From positions 7,936,001-8,000,000 of the forward strand of contig NZ_CP160453.1 of assembly GCF_040744945.1 (NCBI RefSeq): DNA of 64,000 nucleotides. The letters are read 5' to 3'. Positions within the stretch are counted from its first letter, which is position 1; every line of letters starts with the position of its first letter. Below the pieces are notes generated by a model. That model was not told the DNA's origin. It did not search any database and saw nothing but the letters and a program-made list of their open reading frames with translations. This stretch comes from Saccharothrix sp. HUAS TT1 (GTDB lineage Bacteria > Actinomycetota > Actinomycetes > Mycobacteriales > Pseudonocardiaceae). The position numbers and the translations under genes are program-made. Shown piece by piece: positions 16,101 to 24,300 of the stretch.

Positions 16101-18417
16101 ACGCCCGGTCGAGGGCGTCCAGCGTCCTGGCCGCCTCGGCCCACATCAGGAACACGTCGAGCTGGTCGGCGCTGGTCGGCGGGACGCCGTTGACCCGCAC
16201 CGCTTGGAACAGGGGCTGGGCGTGCTTCACGGCCTTCGGGGCGAACGCCCCGGTCTTGGGCGTGCCGTCCGGGTTCGTCTTGAGCTTGCCGCCCTCACCG
16301 ACGTGCGCGCGGAGCGCCCCGGCCAGCGCCACGAGCGCGCCCATGTCGGCTTGGCCGACCTGCACCTCGGTGAGCGGGCCGAGCCGGTCGACCAGGGGAC
16401 CGACACGACCGACGAGCTGGGCGACCTGGCTCCCGCGCGACCGCCAGTGGTTCGCGCGGCCGGCGAGCACGTCGGACAGGGCGTCGTTCATCCACTCCTC
16501 GCGCCGCCGCGACAGGTCCTCGGCCTCCCGCGCGAACCCGTTGAGCCGCTGCCTCAGGAGGGTCCGCGTGGACTGGTCGAGGCGGCGCACGGCGTCGAAC
16601 GCGGTGTGCTGCGTGAGGCTGCCGTGTCCCTCCTCCGTCGCGATGGCCTGCCGCTCCGCGGTGACCAGCGCGAAGAACGCCTCGGGATCGGGCACGTCGG
16701 CGAGGGGCAGGAGCCTGAGCCGCGACTCGGGCTCGTCGGCGTTCAGCGCGTCGTCCACGAGGCTTCGGCGCCACTCGACGATCTCGCTCGCGGGGACCGG
16801 GGACGGGACGACGCCGGTGACGTCGACCAGGTCGACCACCCAGCCGAGTCGGTCCCGCTCCGCCTCCACCCGCTGCGCGATCGCGGCGAGCGTGCCGCGG
16901 TAGTCGCCGACCTCGTGCCCGGTTACCTCTTCGCCGCGCGCGTCGAGCAGTCGCCGGTACAGCCCTGCCCGGCGCAGGCGGAGGTCTTCGATCGCGGCGA
17001 TGTGGTCGCCGACGGCCCGGCGCGCGCCTTCGGCGTCGTACTCGCCAGCGACGTGGCTGATCCGCTCCACGGCGACCTTGAGGTCGGCCAGGTCCGAGCG
17101 CGAGGAGCCGACGACCGAGACGGCCAGCGGCGCGATGGCCTCGGGCAGCTTCGCCCGCACCTCCTTCAGAGCGCGGTCGGTGTGCGCGGTGACGAGCACC
17201 CGCTTGCCCTGCGCGAGGAGGTGGGACAGCAGGGCGGCGACGGTGTGGGTCTTGCCCGTCCCGGGTGGTCCTTGGACGAGGACTTGGGCCTTCGCGTCGA
17301 CCTGCGTGAGGACTCGCAACTGGCGATCGTTGACCGGTAGGGGCAGGAACAGGTCCGCGTCGAGGTCGACCAGGGCGCCCGGCTCGGGCGAGCGCTCCGC
17401 GGTCGGCCGGTGGTTCGGGTCCACGAGCGGCAGCAGCCCGTCGGGCACGACCCCGAACTCGCCGATCTGCCCGGCGACCGAGTCGAGGATGTCGACGATC
17501 CCCTGCCGCGAACGCCTGCGCAGGATGACTGCCGGGGCGAATGCCGCCACGGCGTGCGCACCGGGCTTCTGCGGGTCGTCCTCGGCGAGGTAGGCGGCGT
17601 CACCGTCGAGGGCGTGCACCAGGCGGCGCAGCACGGTGCCCACGGCGTCGCGGTCCAGGACGGCGGCGGTGACCTCGCGGGCCTCGTTCCTGATCTGCAC
17701 GACGTGCTGCGGGTTGGCCACCCGGCCGGGGTCCAGCATGTCCAGTTCGACGTTCAAGCCGTCCGCGACCTCGGCCTGCTGGAGGGTCAGCCGCCCGGTG
17801 CCGTCGTCGAAGTGGATCACAGCGGGCACGGTGGCGAGGTGACGTCGGACGACGTGGTGACCGGGTGGCGACCACGACAGGCAGCCCACGCCGATGACCA
17901 GTTCGAGTTCTTCGGCGTGCCCGGCCGCGGTGACGTAGGCGGAGAACAGGTCGTTGTAGACGTTCCGCGCCGGCTGGTCGGCCCGCTCCTGCTCGGCCCA
18001 CTCCGACCAGCGGGCCGCCCACTCGACATGGGCATCGCGGATGTCGGGGACGTCTTCGAGCGCGGTGCGCCGCTCTTCCTCGCCGATCGACTCGCGCAGG
18101 CGCGGCGGGGCGCTCGGGTCGTCCCACTGGCCGTCCAACCAGGGCTTCAACTCCGCCTCCGGCTCGGGCGGTTCCCGGTGCGCGACCCGTTCGACCGCGA
18201 GCAGCGCGGCGCCCGGCTCCGGGGCGTCCTCGCGGTGGGCGGATCGGATCGCGGGGTGCTCGGGCAGCTGTCCGAGCCACAGCACAGAGTCGTAGCTGTC
18301 CGTGGTGCGCGGCGGGTTCGACTTGAGCTGTTGGCTCCGCGCGAGGAACTGGAAGAGCCGTACCGCTCGATCGACCGCCATGCCCTGCGGATCCGGAGCA
18401 GCGCCATCAATCGCCAC
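13180..18417 (-). CDS. Large SF1 helicase with C-terminal Vsr-like nuclease domain
   Basis: A 1745-aa protein. Walker A is GPPGTGKTHT (about residue 383), Walker B/motif II is DEASQAGLEATF (about 1072) with GDDKQVSP, and later motifs include EHRRCVPEI, DFQGSERNV and FNVAASRAKDQMWV, typical of the Upf1/Dna2-like SF1B clade. Residues about 1380-1480 are a Vsr/MTES_1575-type PD-(D/E)xK fold: YRVDLVVVGAKARLAVECDG, then DAWHG and CGWRFFRIRESEF. A Val/Pro/Glu-rich linker (about 1490-1545) leads to a C-terminal helical domain. GTG 18417 follows AAGGGGGA at good distance. The helicase-plus-Vsr architecture resembles single-gene antiphage helicases such as Hhe, but defence is inference; DNA repair is the alternative. 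Confidence 0.85.
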   Translation of the reverse strand: MAIDGAAPDPQGMAVDRAVRLFQFLARSQQLKSNPPRTTDSYDSVLWLGQLPEHPAIRSAHREDAPEPGAALLAVERVAHREPPEPEAELKPWLDGQWDDPSAPPRLRESIGEEERRTALEDVPDIRDAHVEWAARWSEWAEQERADQPARNVYNDLFSAYVTAAGHAEELELVIGVGCLSWSPPGHHVVRRHLATVPAVIHFDDGTGRLTLQQAEVADGLNVELDMLDPGRVANPQHVVQIRNEAREVTAAVLDRDAVGTVLRRLVHALDGDAAYLAEDDPQKPGAHAVAAFAPAVILRRRSRQGIVDILDSVAGQIGEFGVVPDGLLPLVDPNHRPTAERSPEPGALVDLDADLFLPLPVNDRQLRVLTQVDAKAQVLVQGPPGTGKTHTVAALLSHLLAQGKRVLVTAHTDRALKEVRAKLPEAIAPLAVSVVGSSRSDLADLKVAVERISHVAGEYDAEGARRAVGDHIAAIEDLRLRRAGLYRRLLDARGEEVTGHEVGDYRGTLAAIAQRVEAERDRLGWVVDLVDVTGVVPSPVPASEIVEWRRSLVDDALNADEPESRLRLLPLADVPDPEAFFALVTAERQAIATEEGHGSLTQHTAFDAVRRLDQSTRTLLRQRLNGFAREAEDLSRRREEWMNDALSDVLAGRANHWRSRGSQVAQLVGRVGPLVDRLGPLTEVQVGQADMGALVALAGALRAHVGEGGKLKTNPDGTPKTGAFAPKAVKHAQPLFQAVRVNGVPPTSADQLDVFLMWAEAARTLDALDRAWPDSVHIPAEDTLSERLQWHVTELEQLRRVLALGEALEAEERGLAGLRLPRPNWTDLEAVQTYARLVDVAAAHDARTAATVPLLEVVGTIAEVAQWTDAAPCVKHLAQAAEDRDHESYAVAHHRLVRLTEVAGLARRRDEIAAVLADLLPRLHEAVSTDPRDPVWAERLGDWDAAWAWVVALGWVLRRGDEDVNALQAEVLRVEEEVRGRVERLAAERAWGHAVSPERLSGKARADLLQYAQLVKLLGKGTGVYANQRRADIKVAMDRCRPAVPVWIMPVYRIAEQFRVQPDMFDVVVVDEASQAGLEATFLQYLAPKIVVIGDDKQVSPTAVGADQQQLRDLAQQYLWDDPYRASWQDPKRSLFDEAKMRFEGMTTLVEHRRCVPEIIGFSNRIAYEPDGIRLVPVRQYGADRLEPIKPVFLDNGYERGVTDKVNPVEADAIVDQVEKCIADPRYDGMTFGVVSLLGRAQAKRIEKRLLERIPPEEWKARDLRCGDSADFQGSERNVMFLSMVKAPEPGKRIGSLTQDMYVQRFNVAASRAKDQMWVFHSLRLSDLGNPEDMRFQLLDYCYALSGRVDGVDDARRTAVPENQKVEPFDSLFEQRVFNRLVDRGYSVVPQFPAEGYRVDLVVVGAKARLAVECDGDAWHGPEAYERDMARQRDLERCGWRFFRIRESEFYADRPAVLARLWDALHELDIHPSGWTSNGDDPSAPVPRPPVAVVEPAVVEPAVVVPAVVVPAVVEPEPVATEPVVPEQVVRSPEVVEPVVPPVTAEVQESFAPPVVEHEQELPPFAAEEQAPSTQDSVLAAYGTFGGTVVQVAEASRRDLLDGLVRLVEAEGPVLGNRLHTAYVRTSGSVRVTKLVAGELNKAIAQAVREGRLIEDNPLGESGVKPRTYRLPGQPEVRLRHLGPRSFEEVPPSELAALLDHVAERDGSTGGEALQRAVLELLGLKRLTDNVKNRFAAVHALRSR

Positions 18418-18832
18418 AGCCGTCCCCCTTCCTCACCACCGAACAGATCAAGCTGCTCATCGGTAATGGCTCGTTCAGCGATACGGTCGACACCACACCG
18501 TTATGAACAAAGACCGCAATTTTGCGGATAGCACCACTGCGATAATCCGTCCGCTCGGACTCCGAAGCCCTAGGTCAAGCGGCCCAGCGCGGAGGCCTTT
18601 CAGCGGAAACAGCCCTACGGTCACCCGAAACGCAGTCAGTCTGACGATCACGGCAGTTCCGGATTCGCGAGGTTGCCGTTGATCATCGGAGCGAGGCCCC
18701 GGAGGCTCGCGAGCGGACGTCACCGACCGGCCGGAAGCGGTGTCGAGCAGCGCGATGCGCCACCGCCAAGATGGTCGGTCATGCCGGGTTCCGGCGTCAC
18801 CTTCGCTTGACAGCGCTGGTCAGAGGCACCTC
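18418..18832. other. Intergenic region upstream of the helicase gene
   Basis: About 400 bp without a convincing gene. A less GC-rich island at about 18480-18560 carries the inverted repeat CCGCAA-TT-TTGCGG (18514-18527), placed where the promoter of the minus-strand helicase gene would lie. Confidence 0.4.
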
Positions 18833-18862
18833 TTGACTTCCTGAAGACGACGGTCGTACCGT
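18833..18862 (+). promoter_or_regulatory. Candidate promoter of the mannanase gene
   Basis: TTGACT (18833-18838) and TACCGT (18857-18862) are separated by 18 bp, giving a predicted start near 18869 and a leader of about 165 nt. A second dyad, GAAAC-N5-GTTTC at 18883-18897, lies between this promoter and the CebR-type box and resembles LacI-family half-sites. Confidence 0.45.
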
Positions 18863-18911
18863 GTCCGCTTAAGTTCCAGCGAGAAACTAATCGTTTCGGC
18901 GACCGACCGAC

Positions 18912-18925
18912 TGGGAGCGCTCCCA
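18912..18925. promoter_or_regulatory. CebR-type operator
   Basis: TGGGAGCGCTCCCA, a perfect 14-bp palindrome identical to the consensus bound by CebR, the LacI-family cellulose/cello-oligosaccharide repressor of streptomycetes. It lies 110 bp before the start of a secreted GH5 enzyme, just where a roadblock or promoter-proximal repressor would act. Confidence 0.85.
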
Positions 18926-19034
18926 GACATGTCGGGCGCAGGCCGAGGGGACGTTCGCGCCGCCGCCGCAGCGGCTGTCCCGGCCCAGGGCAAGCCGGGT
19001 ACCACGCACGTCGACTCAATGAGGTGTCGAAGTC

Positions 19035-20384
19035 ATGAGGAAAGCGATCGCCACGTTCGGCGCCGCGCTGCTCGTCGCAGCCGGTTTGGGGCTGACCACC
19101 CTGCCGCAGGCTCAAGCGGCAGTCGGTCTGCACGTCAGCGGCACGCGGATCGTGGAGGCCAACGGGCAGCCGCTGGTGATGCGCGGTGTCAACCACCCGC
19201 ACGTCTGGTTCACCGGTGAGACCGGCGCGTTCGCCGACATCAAGGCACTGGGCGCGAACACCGTGCGGGTGGTGCTCGGCACCGGCAAGCGGTGGGGGCC
19301 GTCCACGGACGTGCCCGCGGTGATCGACCTCTGCAAGCGCAACCGGATGATCTGCGTGCTGGAGGTGCACGACACCACCGGTTACGGCGAGGAGGGCGCG
19401 GCGGCTTCGCTGGACGAGGCGGCGAACTACTGGATCAGCCAGAAGAGCGCCCTGGTCGGCCAGGAGGACTACGTCGTCATCAACATCGGCAACGAGCCCA
19501 TCGGCAACACCAACGCGGCGCAGTGGACCTCCGCGACCGCGAACGCCATCAAGAGGCTGCGCGCCAACGGTTTCCAGCACCTGCTGATGGTCGACGGCCC
19601 GAACTGGGGCCAGGACTGGCAGCACGTCATGCGCGACACCGCCCAGACCGTCCTCGACGCCGACACCCAGCGCAACACGGTCCTGTCGATCCACATGTAC
19701 GCCGTGTTCAACACCGCCGCGAGCATCACCGACTACCTGAACCGCATCCAGGCCAACGGGTGGCCGCTCGTCATCGGCGAGTTCGGCTGGCGGTTCGCGG
19801 ACGGCGAGGTCGACCACGAGGCGATCCTGAGCGAAGCGCAGGAACGCGGCCTCGGGTACCTGGCGTGGTCGTGGAGCGGCAACTCCGACCCGATCCTGGA
19901 CATGGCGACCGACTTCGACGCGTCCCGGCTCACCACGTGGGGCCAGCGCATCTTCAACGGCGCCAACGGGATCAAGGCCACGGCCAAGGAAGCCACCATC
20001 TTCGGCGCGCCCACCACGACCACCACGACGACGACCACCACCACGACCACGACCACGACGACCACCACCACGCCCGGCGGCGGGTTGACGTGCTCCGCGA
20101 CGTACCGGCTCGTCGGCCAGTGGCAGGGCGGTTTCCAGGGCGAGGTCGAGGTCACCGCGGGCGCCAGGGCGATCAAGGGCTGGACCGTCACCTGGACGTT
20201 CGCCGACGGCCAGGCCGTCACCAACGCCTGGAACGCCACCGTCACCAGCAGCGGTTCGTCGGTGACCGCGCGGAACGCGGGCTACAACGGCTCGCTGAAC
20301 GCCGGCGCGAGCACCACCTTCGGCTTCACCGGGTCGTCGCGCACCACCAACAGCGCGCCGACCGCCTCCTGCGCCGCGGTCTGA
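19035..20384 (+). CDS. Secreted GH5 endo-beta-mannanase (or endoglucanase) with CBM2
   Basis: A 449-aa exported enzyme with a signal peptide ending PQAQA. The GH5 domain (about residues 31-320) opens with GLHVSGTRIVEANGQPLVMR and GVNHPHVWF, closest in my recollection to GH5 subfamily 8 mannanases. The acid/base is Glu154 in NIGNEP and the nucleophile is Glu249 in IGEFG. A run of about 25 threonines (20010-20070) links to a family 2 carbohydrate-binding module ending at CAAV, with conserved tryptophans (GQWQGGF, IKGWTVTWTF, NAWNA). It probably binds crystalline cellulose while cutting associated mannan. Expression is expected to be under the CebR-type box upstream. ATG 19035 has GAGGTG about 12 nt before it. 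Confidence 0.92.
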   Translation: MRKAIATFGAALLVAAGLGLTTLPQAQAAVGLHVSGTRIVEANGQPLVMRGVNHPHVWFTGETGAFADIKALGANTVRVVLGTGKRWGPSTDVPAVIDLCKRNRMICVLEVHDTTGYGEEGAAASLDEAANYWISQKSALVGQEDYVVINIGNEPIGNTNAAQWTSATANAIKRLRANGFQHLLMVDGPNWGQDWQHVMRDTAQTVLDADTQRNTVLSIHMYAVFNTAASITDYLNRIQANGWPLVIGEFGWRFADGEVDHEAILSEAQERGLGYLAWSWSGNSDPILDMATDFDASRLTTWGQRIFNGANGIKATAKEATIFGAPTTTTTTTTTTTTTTTTTTTTPGGGLTCSATYRLVGQWQGGFQGEVEVTAGARAIKGWTVTWTFADGQAVTNAWNATVTSSGSSVTARNAGYNGSLNAGASTTFGFTGSSRTTNSAPTASCAAV

Positions 20385-20392
20385 CCGCTCCC

Positions 20393-20432
20393 CCGACGCG
20401 CGGACGCCGCTCCTCCGGCGTCCGCGCGTCGG
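20393..20432 (+). terminator. Strong terminator after the mannanase gene
   Basis: A perfect 17-bp GC-rich stem (20393-20409 with 20416-20432) and a 6-nt loop begins 9 bp after the stop codon. Confidence 0.88.
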
Positions 20433-20620
20433 CGGGTCGAGAACGCGCCACCGAGGCCGCGATCCTGTGCGGGCCGCACGTGATCCGCTCCACCGCCGTT
20501 CGCCCTCCCGGTCGCCCGCTGACGACCCGCGTCCGTCCGGGTGCCGATTCCGTGATTTGCGGACCCCGCCCGCCGGATCTCCGTTACCGTCGGCGAACCC
20601 GCGTGATCGGAGGGGCGTCG

Positions 20621-21064
20621 ATGAGCGATCCGCTCGCCAACGTGCAGCGCTTCGTGGACGACTGGGAGCGCGACGCGGAGCAGAAGGCGGCTCGCTACGC
20701 GTCGATGCGGCAGGAGGTCGAGCGGATCTCCATCACCGCGTCGGCCGCGGGTGGGGCGGTCAGCGTCACCATCGGGCCGAACGGCATCCCCAGCGCCGTG
20801 ACCATGACCGACGGGGTGAGCCGGCTGCGACCGGAGCAGGTCGCCGCCGCCGTGATGGAGGCCATGCGCCAGGCGCAGGCCCGCTACCCGGCCGAGCTGG
20901 CGCGGGTGGTCGGCGAGACGGTCGGCGACACCGAGTCCGGGCGGCACGTCGTCGCGGTCGCCGAGCGGAACTTCCCGCAGGTCGAACCGGACCCGCCGGC
21001 CCCGCCGCGACGACCGCGCCGCGACGACGGCGGCGACTTCAGCGACGAGAGCTACCTGGGGTGA
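20621..21064 (+). CDS. YbaB/EbfC-family nucleoid-associated-like protein
   Basis: A 147-aa protein with the YbaB/EbfC shape: an N-terminal helix (ANVQRFVDDWERDAEQKAAR), a central sheet (GGAVSVTIGPNGIPSAVTM) and a long C-terminal helix (LRPEQVAAAVMEAMRQAQAR), followed by an acidic/Arg tail. It is first in an operon with an EspC-like protein and an RHS toxin. YbaB-like proteins are commonly encoded next to ESX substrates in actinomycetes, where their role is probably accessory to secretion or chaperoning rather than DNA binding. The start at 20621 has GGAGGGG 7 nt upstream. Confidence 0.8.
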   Translation: MSDPLANVQRFVDDWERDAEQKAARYASMRQEVERISITASAAGGAVSVTIGPNGIPSAVTMTDGVSRLRPEQVAAAVMEAMRQAQARYPAELARVVGETVGDTESGRHVVAVAERNFPQVEPDPPAPPRRPRRDDGGDFSDESYLG

Positions 21065-21068
21065 CGCG

Positions 21069-21374
21069 ATGACGGGCTACGAGGCCGTTACCGGTGAGAT
21101 CGGCGCGCTGGCCGGTCGGGTCGAGGGGCTGGCGGACCGGCTGCGCACGGCGGCGGACGCGGCGCGGACGGTGGCGATGAACGACTCCGCGTACGGCGTG
21201 GTGTGCCAGCCGTTCGCGATGCTGCTCCAGCCGTTCGAGGACATGGGCGTGCAGGCGCTGGTCAAGGCGGCGGAAACGGTGTCGGACAACGCCGCGAAGC
21301 TGCGCGAGACCTCCCGCGCCTACGACGACCAGGAGTCCGGCGAGTCGGCCCGCTTCGACGGGATCGACCGGTGA
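21069..21374 (+). CDS. EspC/WXG100-like small helical ESX-associated protein
   Basis: A 101-aa helical-hairpin protein of the EspC-like (ESX-1 secretion-associated) type. A long N-terminal helix (ALAGRVEGLADRLRTAADAA) is followed by a short turn and a second helix ending in SRAYDDQE, which resembles the YxxxD/E signal used by type VII substrates. It begins 4 bp after the YbaB-like gene. Its stop overlaps the GTG start of the RHS toxin by 4 bp, so it is probably co-translated and may pair with the toxin N-terminus for export. Confidence 0.7.
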   Translation: MTGYEAVTGEIGALAGRVEGLADRLRTAADAARTVAMNDSAYGVVCQPFAMLLQPFEDMGVQALVKAAETVSDNAAKLRETSRAYDDQESGESARFDGIDR

Positions 21375-24300
21375 ACAACCCGCTGGTGGCCGCCCCGGTG
21401 GACGACACCACGGCGGTCACCGGGATCGGCGTCGCCGAGTCCGCGCGCGACCTGGCGCAGGGCGTCTCGGACGGCAGCTGGGTCGAGGCCGGGCTGGGCG
21501 GCGTCGGCGTCGGGCTGGAAGTGCTGTCGATGGTCATCGACCCGATCGGCACGGTGGCCTCCTACGGCGTCGGCTGGCTGATCGAGCACGTGCAGCCGTT
21601 GAAGGAAGCCCTGGACTGGTTCGCCGGCGACCCACCGGTGATCCGCTCGTTCAGCGAGACCTGGGCCAACGTCGCCGCCGAGGTGGCCCGCGTCGCCGAG
21701 GAGCTGGGACGGCAGGACGCGCCGGGCTGGCAGGGCGCCGCCGCCGACACCTACCGGGGCCACGCCGCGCAGACCGCGGACGCCATCGCCGGGGCGGCAA
21801 GCCTGGCCGAGGGCGTGGGCGTCGGCGTGATGGTCATGGGCGAGGTGGTCGCCGCCGTCCGCGAGATCATCCGCGACCTGGTCGCCGAGGTCGTCGGCAA
21901 GCTGATCACCTGGGCGCTGGAGGCCGTCGCCACGCTCGGCCTGGCCACGCCGGTGATCGTCGCGCAGGCCACCTCCACCATCGCCCGCGTCTGCAACCGG
22001 ATCTCCGACCTGGTCCGCAAGCTGGTCAAGACGATCGGCAACGTCACCCCGCGCATCCGCAAGGTGCTGGACAAGCTCGGCGAGATCATGGAGAAGCTGG
22101 GCAAGCTCGGCCGCCGCGCGGACGGGCCCAGCACACCCGGAGTCACCAGCCCGTCCGGCGCTCCCAGCACACCCGACGCCCCGACCGTCAGAGGGGTCGA
22201 CGGCACCACCACGCCATCCGGCACCACCACGCCATCCGGCACCACCACGCCGTCGGGCGCCACGACTCCTTCCGGCACAACGACTCCCTCAGGCACGACC
22301 ACGCCGTCCGGCACCACCACGCCGTCCGGCACGACCGCCACCCCGGACAGCACGCCGTCGACACCGTCGACCCGCTCGCCGGACGGCACGTCCCCCTCCG
22401 CCACCTCACCCTCCGGCAAGCCCGGCCCCAACCGCCCGGCCAAGCCCGAGGACACCAGCACGCCCGCCAACCAGCGCCGGTGCGAGAACGACCCGGTGGA
22501 CGTCGCGACCGGTGAGGTCGTGCTCGCCGAGACCGACGTCTCCCTGCCCGGCGTGCTCCCGCTGGTGCTGCGCCGCGTGCACGTGTCGTCGTTCCGCGCC
22601 GGCCGCCTGTTCGGCCCGTCGTGGGCGAACACCCTGGACCAGCGCGTCGAACCGGACCACCAGGGCGTCGTGCTCGTCACCGAGGACGGCATGCTGCTGG
22701 TCTACCCGCACGCGACGGGCCCGGTCCTGCCCGAGAGCGGCCCGCGGTGGGCGTTGGAGCGCACCGCCGACGGCTACACGCTCGACCAGGTCGGCCGGCT
22801 CCTGCACTTCCGCGACGGGCTGCTCGCGGAGATCGCCGACCTCAACGGCAACCGGATCACCGTGGACCGGGACGCGTCGGGCGTGCCGACCGCCGTCCGG
22901 CACTCGGGCGGCTACCACGTCGACGTGCACACCGAGGAGGGCCGGGTCACCGGCTACGCCCTGCGCAACGGCGACGCCTCGATCCAGCTGCCCCGGTTCC
23001 ACCACACCGCCGACGGCCTGCTGGCCGCGGTCGTCAACAGCAGCGGGCGGCCGATGCTGCTCGACCACGACGACGAGGGCCGCATCACCCGCTGGACCGA
23101 CCGGAACGGCCACTGGTACACCTACGAGTACGACAGCCGGGGCCGCTGCGTCGCCAACCGGGGTTCCGGCGGCTTCCTGGACGGCCGGTTCGAGTACGAC
23201 GAGGCGAACCGCACGACCAGGTTCACCGACGGGCTCGGCAACACGACCTCCTACCGCTTCGACGCGGCGCACAACGTCGTCGCCGAGACCGACCCGCTCG
23301 GCGGCGCCACGCGCAGCGAGTGGGACGCGCACCGCCGCCTGGTCGCCCGCACCGACGCGATCGGGCAGACCACCCGGTACCGCTACGACGACAACGGCCA
23401 CCCGGTCGAGGTGGTCCGCTCCGACGGCGCCCGGACCACCGCCGAGAACAACGGCTTCGGCCTGCCCGTCACGGTCACCCAGCCGGACGGCGGCGTGTGG
23501 CGCTCGGAGTACGACGAGCGCGGCAACCTGATCGCCGAGACCGACCCGACCGGCGCGCGCACCTCGTACGAGTACGACGACAAGGGCGCGCTCGCCGCCG
23601 TCGTGGACGCGCTGGGCCGCGCCGTCCGCTTCGAGAACGACGCCGCGGGCATGCTCCTCGTCGCGGTGGACGCGGAGGGTTCGACCACCCGGCTGACCCG
23701 CGACGCGTTCGGCCGGGTCGTGGAGCAGGTCGACCCGACCGGCGCGCGCACCCGGACCTCGTGGACGGTCGAGGGCCGGTTGAGCCGCCGCACGCTGCCC
23801 GACGGCACGGAGGAGCGCCGCGGCTACGACGCCGAGGGCAACCTGGTCGAGCACGTCGACCCGACGGGCGGCGTGACCAGGTTCGAGCACACCGCCTTCG
23901 ACCTGCCGATCGCCCGCACCGACCCGGACGGGTCCAGGTTGGCGTTCGGCTACGACACCGCGCTCCGGCTGACCTCGGTCACCAACCAGCTGGGCGCGAC
24001 CTGGTGGTACACCCACGACGCGGCGGGCAGGCTCGTCCGCGAGCAGGACTTCGCCGGCCGGGCGCTCAGCTACCGGCACGACCCGGCGGGTCGGCTGGTC
24101 GAGCGCGTCAACGGCGTCGGCGAGTCGACCGCGTACGTCCGCGACGCGCTCGGCAAGGTGGTCGAGGAGCACACCCCGGAGGGCGTGACCACCTACCGGT
24201 ACGACGCGGTGGGCAACGTGCTGCACGCCCGCAACCGGCACACCGAGCTGTCCTACGAGCGCGACGCGCTGGGCCGGGTGGTCGCGGAGACGTGCGACGG

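Noticed and set aside
13642..17340. 1232-aa plus-strand open frame opposite the helicase gene
   Set aside because: Composition (Arg, His, Gln, Val, Gly) is that of an antisense shadow, with no recognisable domain; the minus strand encodes clear helicase motifs.
18475..18723. 82-aa minus-strand open frame between the helicase and mannanase genes
   Set aside because: No ribosome site, no family and composition unlike its neighbours; it more likely overlaps regulatory DNA.
20010..20075. Simple repeat that might be a mobile-element scar
   Set aside because: It is an in-frame threonine linker between the catalytic domain and the carbohydrate-binding module, which is normal for such enzymes.
22201..22340. 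Possible CRISPR-like or VNTR array
   Set aside because: The 15-bp units are in frame, lack spacers and code for a TTPSG linker in the RHS toxin.
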